Shown here piece after piece: positions 33,900 through 46,345 of a stretch of DNA of 64,000 bases (positions are counted from its first letter, which is position 1; every line of letters begins with the position of its first letter). A program made the position numbers and the translations under genes. Source of the DNA: Coturnix japonica (lineage: Eukaryota; Chordata; Aves; Galliformes; Phasianidae); contig NC_029516.1 of the NCBI RefSeq assembly GCF_001577835.2, forward strand, positions 71,989,221 to 72,053,220, written 5' to 3'. The notes under the pieces were generated by a model that saw only the letters and a list, made by a program, of their open reading frames with translations, was not told the origin of the DNA and ran no database searches.

Positions 33900-36800
33900 T
33901 TCCCCGTTGGTCTTTCTGTAAAACTGGGGCTTTGACAGAATCTACGGCCTGCCTTGTGAATAAGGCTTGAAACCTCCTCACAATGTTCAAGGAAAGCTCC
34001 AACAGGTTCCCTCCTCTTCCTTGGCTGGGGTGGCTGTCCCTCAGCTCAGCTGCCCATGCGTGGATGAGGCACAGGAGCACGGCCCTCAGCACTGCCCCAC
34101 AGCAACCTGTGCCTGGCTGCAGGTTTCAAGGCTTGGGCTGTAACACCAAACCCGATGCTGGGAAGCACTTGCTTTGCTGCATTGCTCTTTGATACATCCA
34201 ACTTTGCAATCCAAACACACGTGTTGCATCTTGGCTGCATGGAGTGGATTTCCTTGCTTTTGGTTATGATTCTGGTCATGACAGGTAAGATTCTACTGAA
34301 ACCAAGCAAATAACCTTTCCCTGCTTAGGAGAACCTCACCCATTCTCCTTTATAGGGCTCCACCACCAAAGCCTGACAGGGGAAACATGACACGGATTCA
34401 GTAACAGGTTACTACGTGAGTAAAGCAAGTCCTTGCTGCCACCTGCCTTATTACACTCTTTCCTTCTTTACTGCAAGGGGTTAGTTTTACCTACAGTTTG
34501 AACATCACCATCAACAGGGGCAGGCTGCATTCAGTAGAAGCAGCACATCCATTGTTACTCACTTTAGAGATAAAACCCTCTCTCCCTCCCCTCCCGTTTT
34601 TATGGCTGACACTTTGTGCAGTGGTTTAATTAAGTGTGGTCTTGCCCAGCTGAAAAGCTGCATGCAGAAAACCTGTCAGAGAGGCTGTTAATTCCACTTT
34701 CTACCAATGCACACTTTCTGAGTCCCAGGGGACACACACAGACTGGGTAGCTCAATGCACAGTTATCAAACCCAACAACTTCCAGTGCTGAAATAACTCC
34801 ACCACTTTGGAGATGCTCTGCTTGTTTCTTGGCATCTATCAAAGTCTGGACACTGGGTCAAGTCTGTTGTGCAAGTCCTGCCATCCAGCAACTCTTCCTG
34901 CTACCAACATCCAGAAGAACTTAGTTAATATAAAGATTAACATGTTTTGTTTCCTTTCCAAGAGTAGGAATGCATGTTTAAGGGAAGAGAGGATGGTGAC
35001 TGGCAGCCATCAGTGGCTTATTTGGTCACACAGGTTGTGGGGTAAGGAGATGTGAACAGTGTCCCTCTGCCCACAAAGGGTGTTGCAAGCACATTTTTGG
35101 AGTAGCGTAAACATCAGCTCACAGGCTGAGGGATGCTCTAGCTTGGGCCTCACAGTGATGTCTGCTGCAATTAGCAGCCCAAATGTGTCCTGATTCTCAG
35201 AGACATAAGCACAACACTCCTTGCCCCAGCAGTGAGGTGGATTCCCCACCTTGCTCCCCATGGCCTCTTTGCAGTGAGGGCTGCAGAGCTGGGCTCTTGG
35301 CCCAGAAAGATTCCTATCCTACAAGCACGGATGAGAGTATTGTCAAGGTGGATGGGTACTGCTCAGATTGAGAATCAAAAGTCTTCTTTGGGTTGAACCA
35401 TACCTACCATTCCTCAAGACAATAGAGAACACGACTGTGCTCTGAGAAATGGCAGGAAGGGCTTTGTTTTTGGTGGCAACAGAAGGATCCAGCCTCAGTT
35501 TTAACCTACAGAAGGGCTGGGGTGCATGACCTGAAGATGTGCCCTTTTCTTCCAAACGCGACTATTTATCTGGTACAGAAAATTGCTTCTCCCTGCAAAA
35601 TCCATCTCACTTCCATCCACTCACCACCTCGCTCATGTTCTCTCACCACCGTGACATCAGCAAAACCACTTTTGCTTTTCCTCCTGGCATCAAGAAGGAA
35701 GTCCTCATCATCTAGCAGCTGATGACCACTGAAAACAAGACATAGGTTTTTGCTCTCACATCCCCCTTAAAGAAAAGAAGAAAAAACAAAAGGAGATTAA
35801 GAAAGATCTGAATAGTACGAAGAAGCTACAAGGATAACGCAATGAAAAGGCTGCATGACTAAGTGCTCTCAACTCCGGATTTATGGGTGAGCAAACAGCT
35901 TAAACTGCATCTCACTGCAAGTCTGCATTACAGAGTGATAAATTCTAATTACGTAATCAAAGTTGCTTTGCCTATGTCTGTGTTCCCTCAGCAATACAGG
36001 ACCAAGTGATCTCGGAACAGGATGGAATTGCTCAATGGAAGGTTACATCGTGTTCAGCCAGTCCAACAATCACAGGGCAGAAAGAAGGAGTTAATATTTC
36101 TTGGGTCTGTAGTGATTAAAGTTAACATTGAATGTTCAGGTATCATTCTTTCACATTTAAAGAGGAGCTCATCCTGCAGGCTAAGAAAGCAAGCACATTC
36201 AAAGACAAAGAAGGCAGAGCACTGCCCCCATAGCACCAGTTAGGGCTAAAGTAAGTGACTTAAGCCCAGTTCAGCACTATATATAAGACATATAAGAGGA
36301 ATGGAAACCTCCAGCACTTGTGTCCAGAAAGCACTTTGAATGTACAGATCTATAACAGCCCAGTGCCACAGATACCCAGCATCTTCCAAACAGAAAACAA
36401 GGTGTTTTAATACATTTACAGATCTATATAGATGCAAACAGATATGGGACGCAGAATGCATTTGCACTGATATTATTAGTAAATTTGGGTACCTAACAGA
36501 TTCAGCCAAACCCTGCAAACAGATCCAGACTCTGATACAGCAACTGCAGACAATCAGCAAGCCAAAAGTAACCTCTACAAATAAACACACTGATTTCCAT
36601 GGGACCGCAGCACAAAGTAGTGTCTTATTCCTCATGTGAACCAGGTAGTATATTACCACCTATATTTACAGCAGAGAAATACTGAGGGCCTCAGCTATGA
36701 TTTGATATCTTTGCTGTGTTTCCAGCAAAGAGTGTATGTGCGTGTGAGAGAGGGAGAGACACAAGGGGGTGGGGAGTTGAAAGGGATGTTGTGTATGAAA

Positions 36801-38635
36801 TTCAACAAAGAGATGGATCTTTTCCATTATACAGCCACGAAGAGATACCAGAGACATTCTATCTGTTCACATATCCAGCCATCCTGTAACCCAATTAACC
36901 CAGTCCTTTTAGGGGGAATAAATATGTTCTAATATCAGCCATTATTTTTCAGTACTCTCCATTTATTCTCCAGGGTGGGACAGATCAATAACCACAAAAG
37001 CAACAGACCCAAAAGGCAAAGGCAATCTCCTGGCACTTCTTATTTATTTCTTCAGAGGCAATTCTGTTTTTGCCATCTCTTCCCCTGGTGACGGATTTTG
37101 CCCTCCCTGCCCAGAACGGCCACGTCGCTTTATCCTGGGCTCTATTTGCATGTGGGCTTCAGATTTGTCTTTGGCTCCTCGCGCGGTTTGGGATGAGACT
37201 CTCCTGTCCCCAGAGAGGGGGGCAGGTGTTGCTCCAGTCGAGCGAATGGAACCAAATTACAGGACCGTCTGTCACCTCCTCTGGGAGACGGCGGAGGGAG
37301 GGAAAGGCGGGGTGGGGAGCGGGATGCCATATGACAGAAAAGAAAAGCAGAACATCATACTGATGCCGATAAGAGCTCGGAAACATGAGTCACCCCAGCC
37401 CACCGCCCCACCCAAAACTAGGCAGCAGCCACCTGAAAGAGAAATGTCAGGAGCAGAGACAGAAATAAATTGAGTCACTGGGCTGGAATAACACAGGCTT
37501 GGAGTGAAACAGAGCTCAGACCCAGTCCACTTGCAAGGCACATAAGTGCAGGCACAAAGTTGGGCTGCCTAACACAGTTTTCTCAGCTCCCCACTACAAG
37601 GTTTGGCGGCCCCCAGGCCAGGCTCCTCTATAAGCAGCTCAGTGCTTCTCTGTCTTTCCTCAGCAATGAGTTTTGTGGCTACAGAGGTAATGTGATATCA
37701 TGCCCACAATTGTAGCCATCCCTGATCCCACCGTGCAGGGCTGCAGCACTGGAGTTCCTCACTGAGATATGTAAGATAACTGGAGAAAGCTGCTTTGTGG
37801 ACAATTACCTTCCTGGAGCAAGGGATGAAAGCTGATGATAACACAAGTGCTTAAATCAAAGAAAAAGAGCACGAAGTTAAAGAAAGGCAGAACCATCCAT
37901 GTCAGTAAGAAACTGGGCATAGGCAAGGGATTTTGCATGACAATGGTGGGACGTGCAGGATGCTGTGTGAACCTGGTGCATATGCAGGTGGAGCAGTGAG
38001 GAAGGATATCAGCAACTACATAGAGCTGCTAGCATGGGAAGAAGGGGAGAACCTTCCCCAGCAAGCCAGAGGCAGCAGCTTGCTCTGGGCTGGAAATGAG
38101 TTCAGTCTAGGAAAAGACAGACACCAGGCCAGGGGGAACTGGAAAGGGTCAGTAAATAGAATTTAACCATGGCTAAAGTGATGGACTGGTTCAGGAACAT
38201 CCTCTCAATGACCAAAAGAAAAGAGGTTTGTCATACACTGTCTGCCCTTCAGTGAAGTCCCCTCACTCTCCTTCCTCAAAACTTCTGCACATGGAAGTGG
38301 CAGGAAGGTTTGCAGACCTCAGAACTAGGGCTCAGCTTGAGCTCACAGACAAAATAACCACAAAGAAAGAAAATGAAAAGAAAAGCAGAGAAGAAAGCAG
38401 GATGGCTGTGTGTAGACATACAAAAACAAGCTTTTCCCACATCCCAGGCTTTCAGACTCAGTATTTTCAGTATTGATTTTTTTGTCTCCTTCTCATTCTA
38501 GCAATTCCAGGATTTAAGACGGGCTTAAAGACTTCCAGAAATTACCCTATATGCAGGGTTACGTCACCCTGGGATGTAGCCACAAACCTGTATTGGAATT
38601 TTGTTATTCCAGATGATACAGACAAAGACTTACCA
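33900..38635. other. intergenic DNA between NHLH2 and CASQ2, left part
   Basis: No gene is supported. An AT-rich TTCTAATTACGTAATCAAAG block lies near 35942-35961. The stretch 37070-37330 is more GC-rich but not CpG-dense enough to call an island. No recognisable repeats. Confidence 0.4.
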
Positions 38636-38639
38636 TGAA

Positions 38640-39125
38640 AAATTGCAGAAGGACTGTACAAAACTGATAAAATGGCACAAGAAATTCAATCTAAATGAAG
38701 TGATAAAGCGGTGCACACAGGGAAGAATATTTCTGACTCCACATTCAGCCAGTAGGTCCTGAGCTGGCCATAGAAACAAGATCTTGTAGTTATGATATAT
38801 TGTTTCTTGATAACATCAGCTTGGTTCTTTGTGGCATGGAAGAAAGAAAATGAAATGTTAGATATTATCATTGTAGAGAGAGCAGAGGAGGTAGAAATCA
38901 AGACAGAGTATAATTATGCCATCGTACAAAACCAGGGTAAGCCTGTATCTTGAAAACTGCACGTAGCTCTGGCCCTACAGCCTCTCAGTAAAACACAGAA
39001 TTACTACAAAAGCATTGGAGAAAGTCAGCATGGAAAAGCCAAAGTACAGAGCAGGTTTCCTACAAACTACCAAAATCTGATACACCATAGACTCAAGATG
39101 CAGAAAGGAGAAAGAATAAGGAAGG
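38640..39125 (+). mobile_element. ancient CR1/L3-like LINE fragment
   Basis: This is a diverged, collinear match to the C-terminal reverse-transcriptase part of the CR1/L3 type widespread in reptiles. In order it shows TGGCACAAGAAATTCAATCT (consensus-like TGGCAAATGGAATTCAAT), ATCTTGTAGTTAT, GAAATGTTAGATATTATCAT, AAGACAGAGTATAATTATGC and CTTGAAAACTGCACGTAGCT (consensus-like CTTGAATACTGCGTGCAGTT). The peptide order NEMLDIII...KTEYNYAIV...KLHVA corresponds to the family's conserved block before the motif LEYCVQFW. It contains many indels and stops and is much older than the young avian CR1 copies elsewhere here. Identification is from memory of the consensus. Confidence 0.6.
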
Positions 39126-42100
39126 GAAAAAGGAGTTTAAAGTGGTGACTAAAAGAGAAGAAGCAAGAGCAGAAGAGTATGAGTGTTATCAGTATTCTAT
39201 TAATGAAACAGTCAACTGTCTTCTAAGTCCATTCCACTGGGACTTCTCGGGTTTTAAAAAGTGTCTCAGGCATAAGCAGTTGTGGAGCGATATCTTATGT
39301 AATTATTGGAATAATTCTAAGCAGACCAGGCTAAGTTCTATGACCAGAGGCCATTTCCAGGGTGGGACAGGTCTTCCTACTCAAGGTGGGTATGGTGTTT
39401 CTAGAACTGGAATAATTCTTGATTTCTCAATGGTAATAACAGAGTGTGAAGACCTAGGGAATGAGAAAGGGTCTTCAAAGGTTTAAATTACTTTTCTGTA
39501 CATAGGCATATGTACATCTCGAAGTCTATACTCTGTTATTTACCCTTATAGCAGAAGAAGTGTAGATTTCAAAACAAGCAGCCCCCTTGGCTCTCCAAGT
39601 CCAGGGCTCCCCACACAATGCTCCTCAATACCAAAGCATTTCTTGAGAAGGAGCTGCCAGATTTCTTGAACCATAACATAGCTTCATACAACATACAAAG
39701 TAAATCAGTGCAAGACTTCCCTACTCCATTCACCCTGTAACAGTGTGCAAGATTAGAACCTTATGCCATAGAGATGAATTTGCCTCACTTGACCTTTACT
39801 TGGATCACTGTTAAAGCAACTTTCAATGGTGGGCTTACAGAGAATGCCTGACCTACAAACACTCCTAATATCTCCTCTGTATAGTTCCAAGACATACAGG
39901 ACTTTTGCTTCCAAACAACTTCCTCCTCAACAGCATCCAAAAGGTGCGACTACTACGTGAAATACAATTTACAGACTTCCAGAGTACATGGTATTATGAG
40001 AAGACAATACCCAGGGTCAAGTCCCATCAGTAGCATAGGGATTCTACCCATCAGTAGCATAAGGATTCTAACACCAGGACGTATCTTGGCCAACAGGTAA
40101 AAAAAACAAAAACAAAACAACCCTGTAACCTTTTTAACCACACAGATAGAATTAGCAGTCTTTAAAATATTCCTATCAGAAATAGAAGTTCAGACAAGAG
40201 CCAGTATAACAGGAGATACTGAGACAGATCCTAGTGGGATTGATGTCAAAGTCTGCAATGCCTCTTGGTTTTCAGGCTTAATTCAGGAATATGAGAAGAC
40301 AGCCCAAAGACAAAAATCAATGGAGAAGATTGCATGTGGCCTGAAACACAGCCTTTCTAGGGCAAAGTTAAAACACACTGGCAGAACAGTGTAGAGAAAC
40401 CTGCATTGCTTGCTAGCATAAACAAGCCACAATAGCATTTACTGCCTTTCTACTCAGACAAACCACATTTAATTACCTTGTATCCAAGTTGCAATAATCT
40501 GGATGCAGATAGATCTGAGTAAATTGAAAGGAAATGGATTTTACATGACAATGTAGAAAGGAAAAGCGCATTAAGATAAGGATGATTAGGTGTATTGGAA
40601 GAATGGAGGAACCTTGTAAAAGATAATTGGATTCAAAACAATAGCATCTTCAGCAGGGGAATTTCTGTCGAGTGGAAGTTATACCACCATCACAATCAGA
40701 GATGTGTCTATACCAGACTGGCTACTTTTTTCTTCCTATGCATGGTGGATCCTTTAATTTCTCCAAGAGTTGCAGCTTCTAGCTTGATTGATACCAACAG
40801 AGCCACTTCTCCAGCACTTTCAGTCAGTCTGGTATTTCTCCATGTCTCACATCCTCTTGGGAGACACTGTATGCTTTCTTCTACTCTTTACATATTCAGA
40901 CTGCAAACTATCAGCAGTAAAAGGATCTAGCCTAGCTAGCCTCAGTTAGTTCACTCTATCTATGGGAGGTACCTGAACTCTTGATTAACACAAGTACTTG
41001 CTCACTTCCATGAGGTGACTCGTGTACTCTGGTTTGTGCCTATGGGGAAACATGAACTGGCTACTACACTCTGAGGCAATCACAAGGGGCTCTTAATTAC
41101 TGTTTCTAGCAGTGATACCTGAAGCAGAGAAAAAGAGCTGAGCAGAACAGTGCCTAGCCATAACCAGTTAATTTACTGAAGCACGATTAGATTCATCCAC
41201 CAAACTGGTAGGCAGCTTACAAGCAGTTCAGCATCCCAGGCCATTCTGTTTCAGGGCTGTGGGTTAGTCCTGCCTTATTGCTGGTCATTGTGCTACAAGA
41301 GCAGAAACTCTCATTAATCACTGAATGAGAGTTAAAGGCTGGGGCCTTCAGCAGCTACACAGAAGCCAGGATCCCATTGGAGGTTACCATCATTCACTCC
41401 CAAAGTGGAAGGTAGAGTATGATGTGAGTTTCCATATGTGCTGCAATCCAGTTGTACTTGTTTGCTTGCTACTAAAACCAATTACAAATAAGGTTCACCA
41501 CGTAACAGGAGAAGCTATTGGCATCCTTGTGGCACAGAATAAATACCTGTCCTTATCTTAGGCCCCTGAAAATAAGGTGGCTGTCTCACTCCAGCTCTAT
41601 TTTTACTATTTTCTGTGACAAGAGGGATGCTTATGTTGTCAGGTGAACGCACACAGTGAAAAGTGTAGTTGATAACAGTCTTTCTGCTGTGGTAGGGCCA
41701 ATCTCACCTTTTGCAACTTCAATACTTCCTATAATAAGGATGCATACTAGCAGCTCCCATTTCCTCGAAACACATAATGTTTATTTTATCTTGGATTTTT
41801 ATATGTTTGAATCTCCAGGACCTCTGATTCCCAGCAATTTTGTCAGCCTTTTTATTGTTCTTCAGCTTCCTATTGCTCTTCCACATGACAACTCACACAG
41901 TTGTGATACCACTCTGCACTGTAATAGTGCTGCAGTATCCTTCTGAATTGGGGAATATAGATATTTCACAGTCAGGTATATTGCAGCTGGTAGAATTGCA
42001 TCCTTACACACAGGCTCCACTCAATTATTAAAAACATACAGTTTTTTTAATGGGTTTTTCACACCTCTTGAGAGTCAGTAGTCTTTATGGGTGGATTTTT

Positions 42101-43134
42101 TGCCTCAGAATCTTGGTCACTTCAGCCTCTATAAACCAAGGCTGGCATCCTTCATAAAACAAGGTTGGTACCCAATGCTTCCAGTTCCTTATCTGGGGCA
42201 TCTCTTGGGCACCTGTTGTCCTGTCAGTTCTACTGGAAGTTGAACAGCATGTTCAACATGCTTTGCTGCCATCCTCATTGTCAGAGCTCATATCTGAGCT
42301 GGGACACCTCTGAAGTTCAGGCCTGACGTCAATAGCATTTTCTTCAGCATCTACCAGTTTGACTGCTGTCAGTCACATCCTTGGTGCTCAACCCAGGCCA
42401 GACTTTCAACACTTCCTCTATTTTTTCTCTTTGTGCTTTCATGTCAACCTGCATTTCTCTTCATATTTCACTTACAGTGATCCTACTATTTCTCTCCTGC
42501 CATTCACTCTATTTCTGTAACTTATATCTAGATATCTGAAAAGATTCATCAGCTATCTTGATGTCACCGGACTTCTGATGCCAACATGAAACACCCTTGG
42601 CTCTTCTCTTTGATTTTTCCAGTTCCTGCATATCTTTGATGTATCCCTTTGAACACATTTTTTCTTGACTATCTGGCAATGTGAACTTCTCTTTCAGGCA
42701 CATCATTCCTGTCATAAGAAATACACGGTTTTGCTTGTTCAGCCCTCAGCTCAAAACTCCAGCTTACTCCAAAGTCACTCCAAGCCACCTGTCACCCCAC
42801 TCACCTGTTCTTCCTTATATAAGAAGAATGTTATGTCTGCAGACCTAGATATCTTTACACCAACAGGCTTGCTACTACAAGTATTCCTGGAAAGCAGGCA
42901 AGGTGCAAAACGCTGTTTGAGTGACAGCCAAAGGAAGAGTTATTTCCCAGAAAGAGGGTTGAATGCATGCCAGTATATGCTCTGCTTTCCTAAAGCCTTG
43001 TGCTGGAAGCCTGCTGATACATCAGGTTCAAGTAATATATGTGGGGATCACATAACTGTCTCTCAAAAACGATTTTTTTTTTTCCTGGTAGTCTCTGTTG
43101 AAAAATATTCTATTTACTATATATGTGTGTGGGG
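39126..43134. other. intergenic DNA, with a 24-bp tandem duplication
   Basis: No gene is supported. The plus-strand frame 39142-39486 (114 codons) follows the old LINE and has no recognisable domain. See the separate entry for the duplication at 40023-40070. Confidence 0.4.
40023..40070 (+). repeat. 24-bp tandem duplication (two units)
   Basis: CCCATCAGTAGCATAGGGAT plus TCTA at 40023-40046 is repeated at 40047-40070 with one mismatch. Confidence 0.95.
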
Positions 43135-43139
43135 GTATG

Positions 43140-43482
43140 TGTATAGTTGGAATAATACAAGGATATAGTTGTAATTATAGAGTAAATAGATAGCCAGAGG
43201 GTATCTAAGAAAAGACTCACCAGTGCTGAGGCTTTCAATCAAGATGGAGGCTCACCAATATTGAGGTTCACCACAAAAACTCCACACAGAAGGAATCTCC
43301 AGAAAAAGATGCTACCTTAGTGGTGGTCAGCCCTTAAATGGGATCTAGGAGAGGTGGAGTCAAGCTCCACCCCCTCCAGGAGCACAGCTGAATTACCTTC
43401 ACCTGTGCTCCCACAGCTGACCCATCACTTGCTTCAGTTTGTTAATCAGACCTTCAGGCTGTGTTCAACTGTTTCCCTTACA
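43140..43482 (+). mobile_element. solo LTR (same family as 22145-22461, copy 2)
   Basis: It starts TGTATAGTTGGAATAATACA and ends TTTCCCTTACA. It shares with copy 1 the CAGAGGGTAT, GGTTCACCACAA, GTCAGCCCTTAAATGGGATC and CACCTGTGCTCCCACAGCTG blocks. It is 26 bp longer, mostly because of extra sequence near the left end. The flanks give a 5-bp direct repeat with one mismatch (GTATG before, ATATG after). No internal retroviral sequence adjoins. Two independent insertions of one LTR family 21 kb apart, in the same orientation, are therefore supported. The divergence between them suggests they are not recent. Confidence 0.85.
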
Positions 43483-43487
43483 ATATG

Positions 43488-46222
43488 TGTATTCATATCA
43501 GGAACTAAAGAAAGAATTTGACCTATTTCGTCTGTAACAAGATGTATCTCTACCTCACTGACACCTCTCTTTGCTTGGTGATTCCTGAAGATGTAAGCCC
43601 ATCAAATTACTCTTTTGGAGATTACTAAAATAAACTTCCCTGCATTCCTCTTAGCTGCACTAGCATGATCCATGCTCTCTACTCATGCCAGCATCACATT
43701 CATCCTCACATAGCTAAGCAATGGCAAGGCAAATGCAGCTCAGAACTACACATTAACTTGCTTCTTGGTGGTGGGTCACACACAGTGGACGTGCACACCA
43801 AGGACAGTTTGGCTGTTAAACTCTGAAAACACTCTGCTGGGCATGTATAAATAATATTTACGCCGATTTCCTTAAGGGGCTCACAAGCTGGCCAAACTGG
43901 AGCAGTTTTTCAGGAGATGACAGAAATCATATCCCCCGCAGAGGAGTTCCTTTCCAACCAAGCTTCCAGTCACTGCTCCAAAGAATCTTTAGATCATCTC
44001 AAAGAAAGGTGCTGTAAGTCATTTTTAAACCACGGATACATATGTTTCCTCTTGCCTCTTTCTGAGAAACACTTTCTGAGCTGCTTCAGATTAAATTCCT
44101 TTGCCCCAATCCAAACCACCAGAGACATCCATCAGGGCAAGTCCTCAGCCCCCAGCTCTACTTTTGGCAAAGTTATAAGAGGCTGAGAACAGATCCTTAT
44201 GACACAGCCAGCCTCGTCAAAAGCATTGTCAAAAATTGTCAAAACATTAATCCCTAGAAATCACCTGCTGCAAGGGGCACATCCTGCTCATATCTCAATA
44301 GCACATAGTGAGGCCAGGCTCAAAGGATCTACCTTTGGCCACAGCGTGCCTTCTCTGTATTAGATATACCCTCTGTGGGAAGATGTGTTGCTCCTGCAAA
44401 TTTTCTATTTCAGATTAGCCCTTGGCATCGACACAAAGCACCAGGTTGCTCCCAGTTGTCAGGATTCAAGAAGAAAAGTGTGCAAAGGTTTGGTGCTGGC
44501 CGATGTGATGAGCACCACACCTTGTTTAATCCCAGCCTGGAAAAGAATAAGTGATGAGTACTGGAAGGAAACATCTCCTGTCAGTCTGGAGTGTGCGCCT
44601 GCTTAGCTTGGAGCACAACATACCAACCACAGAAGAATTTCATCCAGAAGGAAACAGCTCCACCTGTGTGACTGAACTGAGATGTGAGACACTTGGATTT
44701 CTAAAGCTTACATGAGCACAACTACAACTTAAGCTAGTTGCTTAGTAAATGTATTTGATTGCATCGCTACTGGCATGAGCAGGTCAGATTCAGCTGGTTC
44801 CCTGGCTCCGTGAATTGGTGAATCTCATCTCTACACTCTCCAAAGACTCCCCTGCCTTTTTTTTTCCCCATCATAACATTTCTGCAAGCTCTTCTCCTAT
44901 TTTATTTTATTCCCAGGTGCCCCTTGAGCTCCATGATTGCATTTAAAACAGACGCAATGACATTATGAAGCATTAAACTAATGGCATTTGAGACCATTTT
45001 TCTCCCGTAAACCATTACGATGTCCCTGGAATGGTTGGTATAGAGGGCTGCCATCCAGGGCTGCATCCCTCTCTGCCGCATGGTGCCTGCTGTGGGACTG
45101 GAGGTGCCATCTCTTGTGCTGCTCCTGCTGTAACAGTCCCCAAGAAAGCTGTTTTGATCTCCAGATGAGTTGTTTGGCATGACCGTAATGACAAATATGC
45201 GAACGGGGGGTTAACCATGAATTGCAAAGTACCCATTGATTCCCCAAGGTGGAGAGGAATATATCTTCCTTCACACCCTTTTGATGTATAGTTAATTACA
45301 CGAATCTGGAACTGTTACCATGTGCAAACACAGTGAAAATTGACTTTCTAAGCCATCCCTGGTCCCTCTGCATATGTTGCTTGCTCTATCCCAATACTGC
45401 TCTCCGTCTGTACACGCACAAATATAATCAGCGCTGCATTAGACTCTTTTTTTGATAATCGAGCTTTATAAAGTGTTGGAGGAATAGAACGGAATGTAGC
45501 ATCCTTCAGGCCTTATACAGCTTTTTAAAAAGGAAAAAAGAAAGAAACTTATTTTATATTGGTTGTTCTTTCTCTTGCCTGAATAAAAGCTTTAGCACAG
45601 CTTGAAAGGGTTGCATGTGCTGAAATGTAGCCCAAGGATATGTGTTATTATCCATCCCCTCTTGACCAGCAGGGTCTCGGCTCTCTCTCCCTTTCAGCCT
45701 TTTGTTTGAACAGATGGGATTGGGGAACACAGGGAAAGAAAGGCAGTCTGTTCTCATTAACTCTCCCAGTACACAAACACAAACCTGAGCACAGGGGACC
45801 TACGGAACAGGACTGCTTCCACTCCATACACATCCACTGAGACCATATGTACCCGCACACAAAGGCAGGCGGTAGACCCACATTGAGCCAGCTATGAGGC
45901 ACTTACTAAGGATGACTCCTAACCAACTAATTAAAAAAAATAATAATAATTTTCCAAAGCCCTCACAGGTCATTTTGTTTTCATTCAGCTGTGCAATTTA
46001 AAAAATAACCTTCAATCGATGTGTTGTTGAGGCTGTATTAAAAGAAAGCTTGTCATCAAATCAACCTAAAACCTGAGTGGAAGTGTTTGCTGCAGCCAGA
46101 TCTGACGTGAATTCTGTGAAGAGGTTTCAGACTAAAACTGCAGGACTGGGGGTGAGGATCCTTAGCTCAGCCTCTGGAAAGGTACAAGGCAGATGCTTCC
46201 AGAAGATGCCCAAAACCTGCAG
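43488..46222. other. intergenic DNA with enhancer-like stretches
   Basis: No gene is supported. 44920-45020 (CATTAAACTAATGGCATTTG and neighbours) and 45280-45500 (TAGTTAATTACACG, ATAATCAGCGCTGCATTAGA, GATAATCGAGCTTTATAAAG) are repeat-free and rich in homeodomain-like sites. They could be conserved elements. 45925-45950 is an AAT short repeat. Confidence 0.35.
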
Positions 46223-46223
46223 T

Positions 46224-46345
46224 TCATAGAATCATAGAATGGCTTGGGTTGGAAAGGACCCCAAGAATCATCGAGTTCCAACCCTCCTGCCACAGGCAGG
46301 GCCATCAACCTCCAGATCAGGTACTAAACAGGTTGTGTTGGCCCC
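46224..46345 (-). mobile_element. CR1 LINE 3' fragment
   Basis: TCATAGAATCATAGAATGGC followed by TTGGGTTGGAAAGGACCCCA and GAGTTCCAACCCTCCTGCC is the reverse-complemented CR1 terminus. About 120 bp, minus strand, well preserved. Confidence 0.93.
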
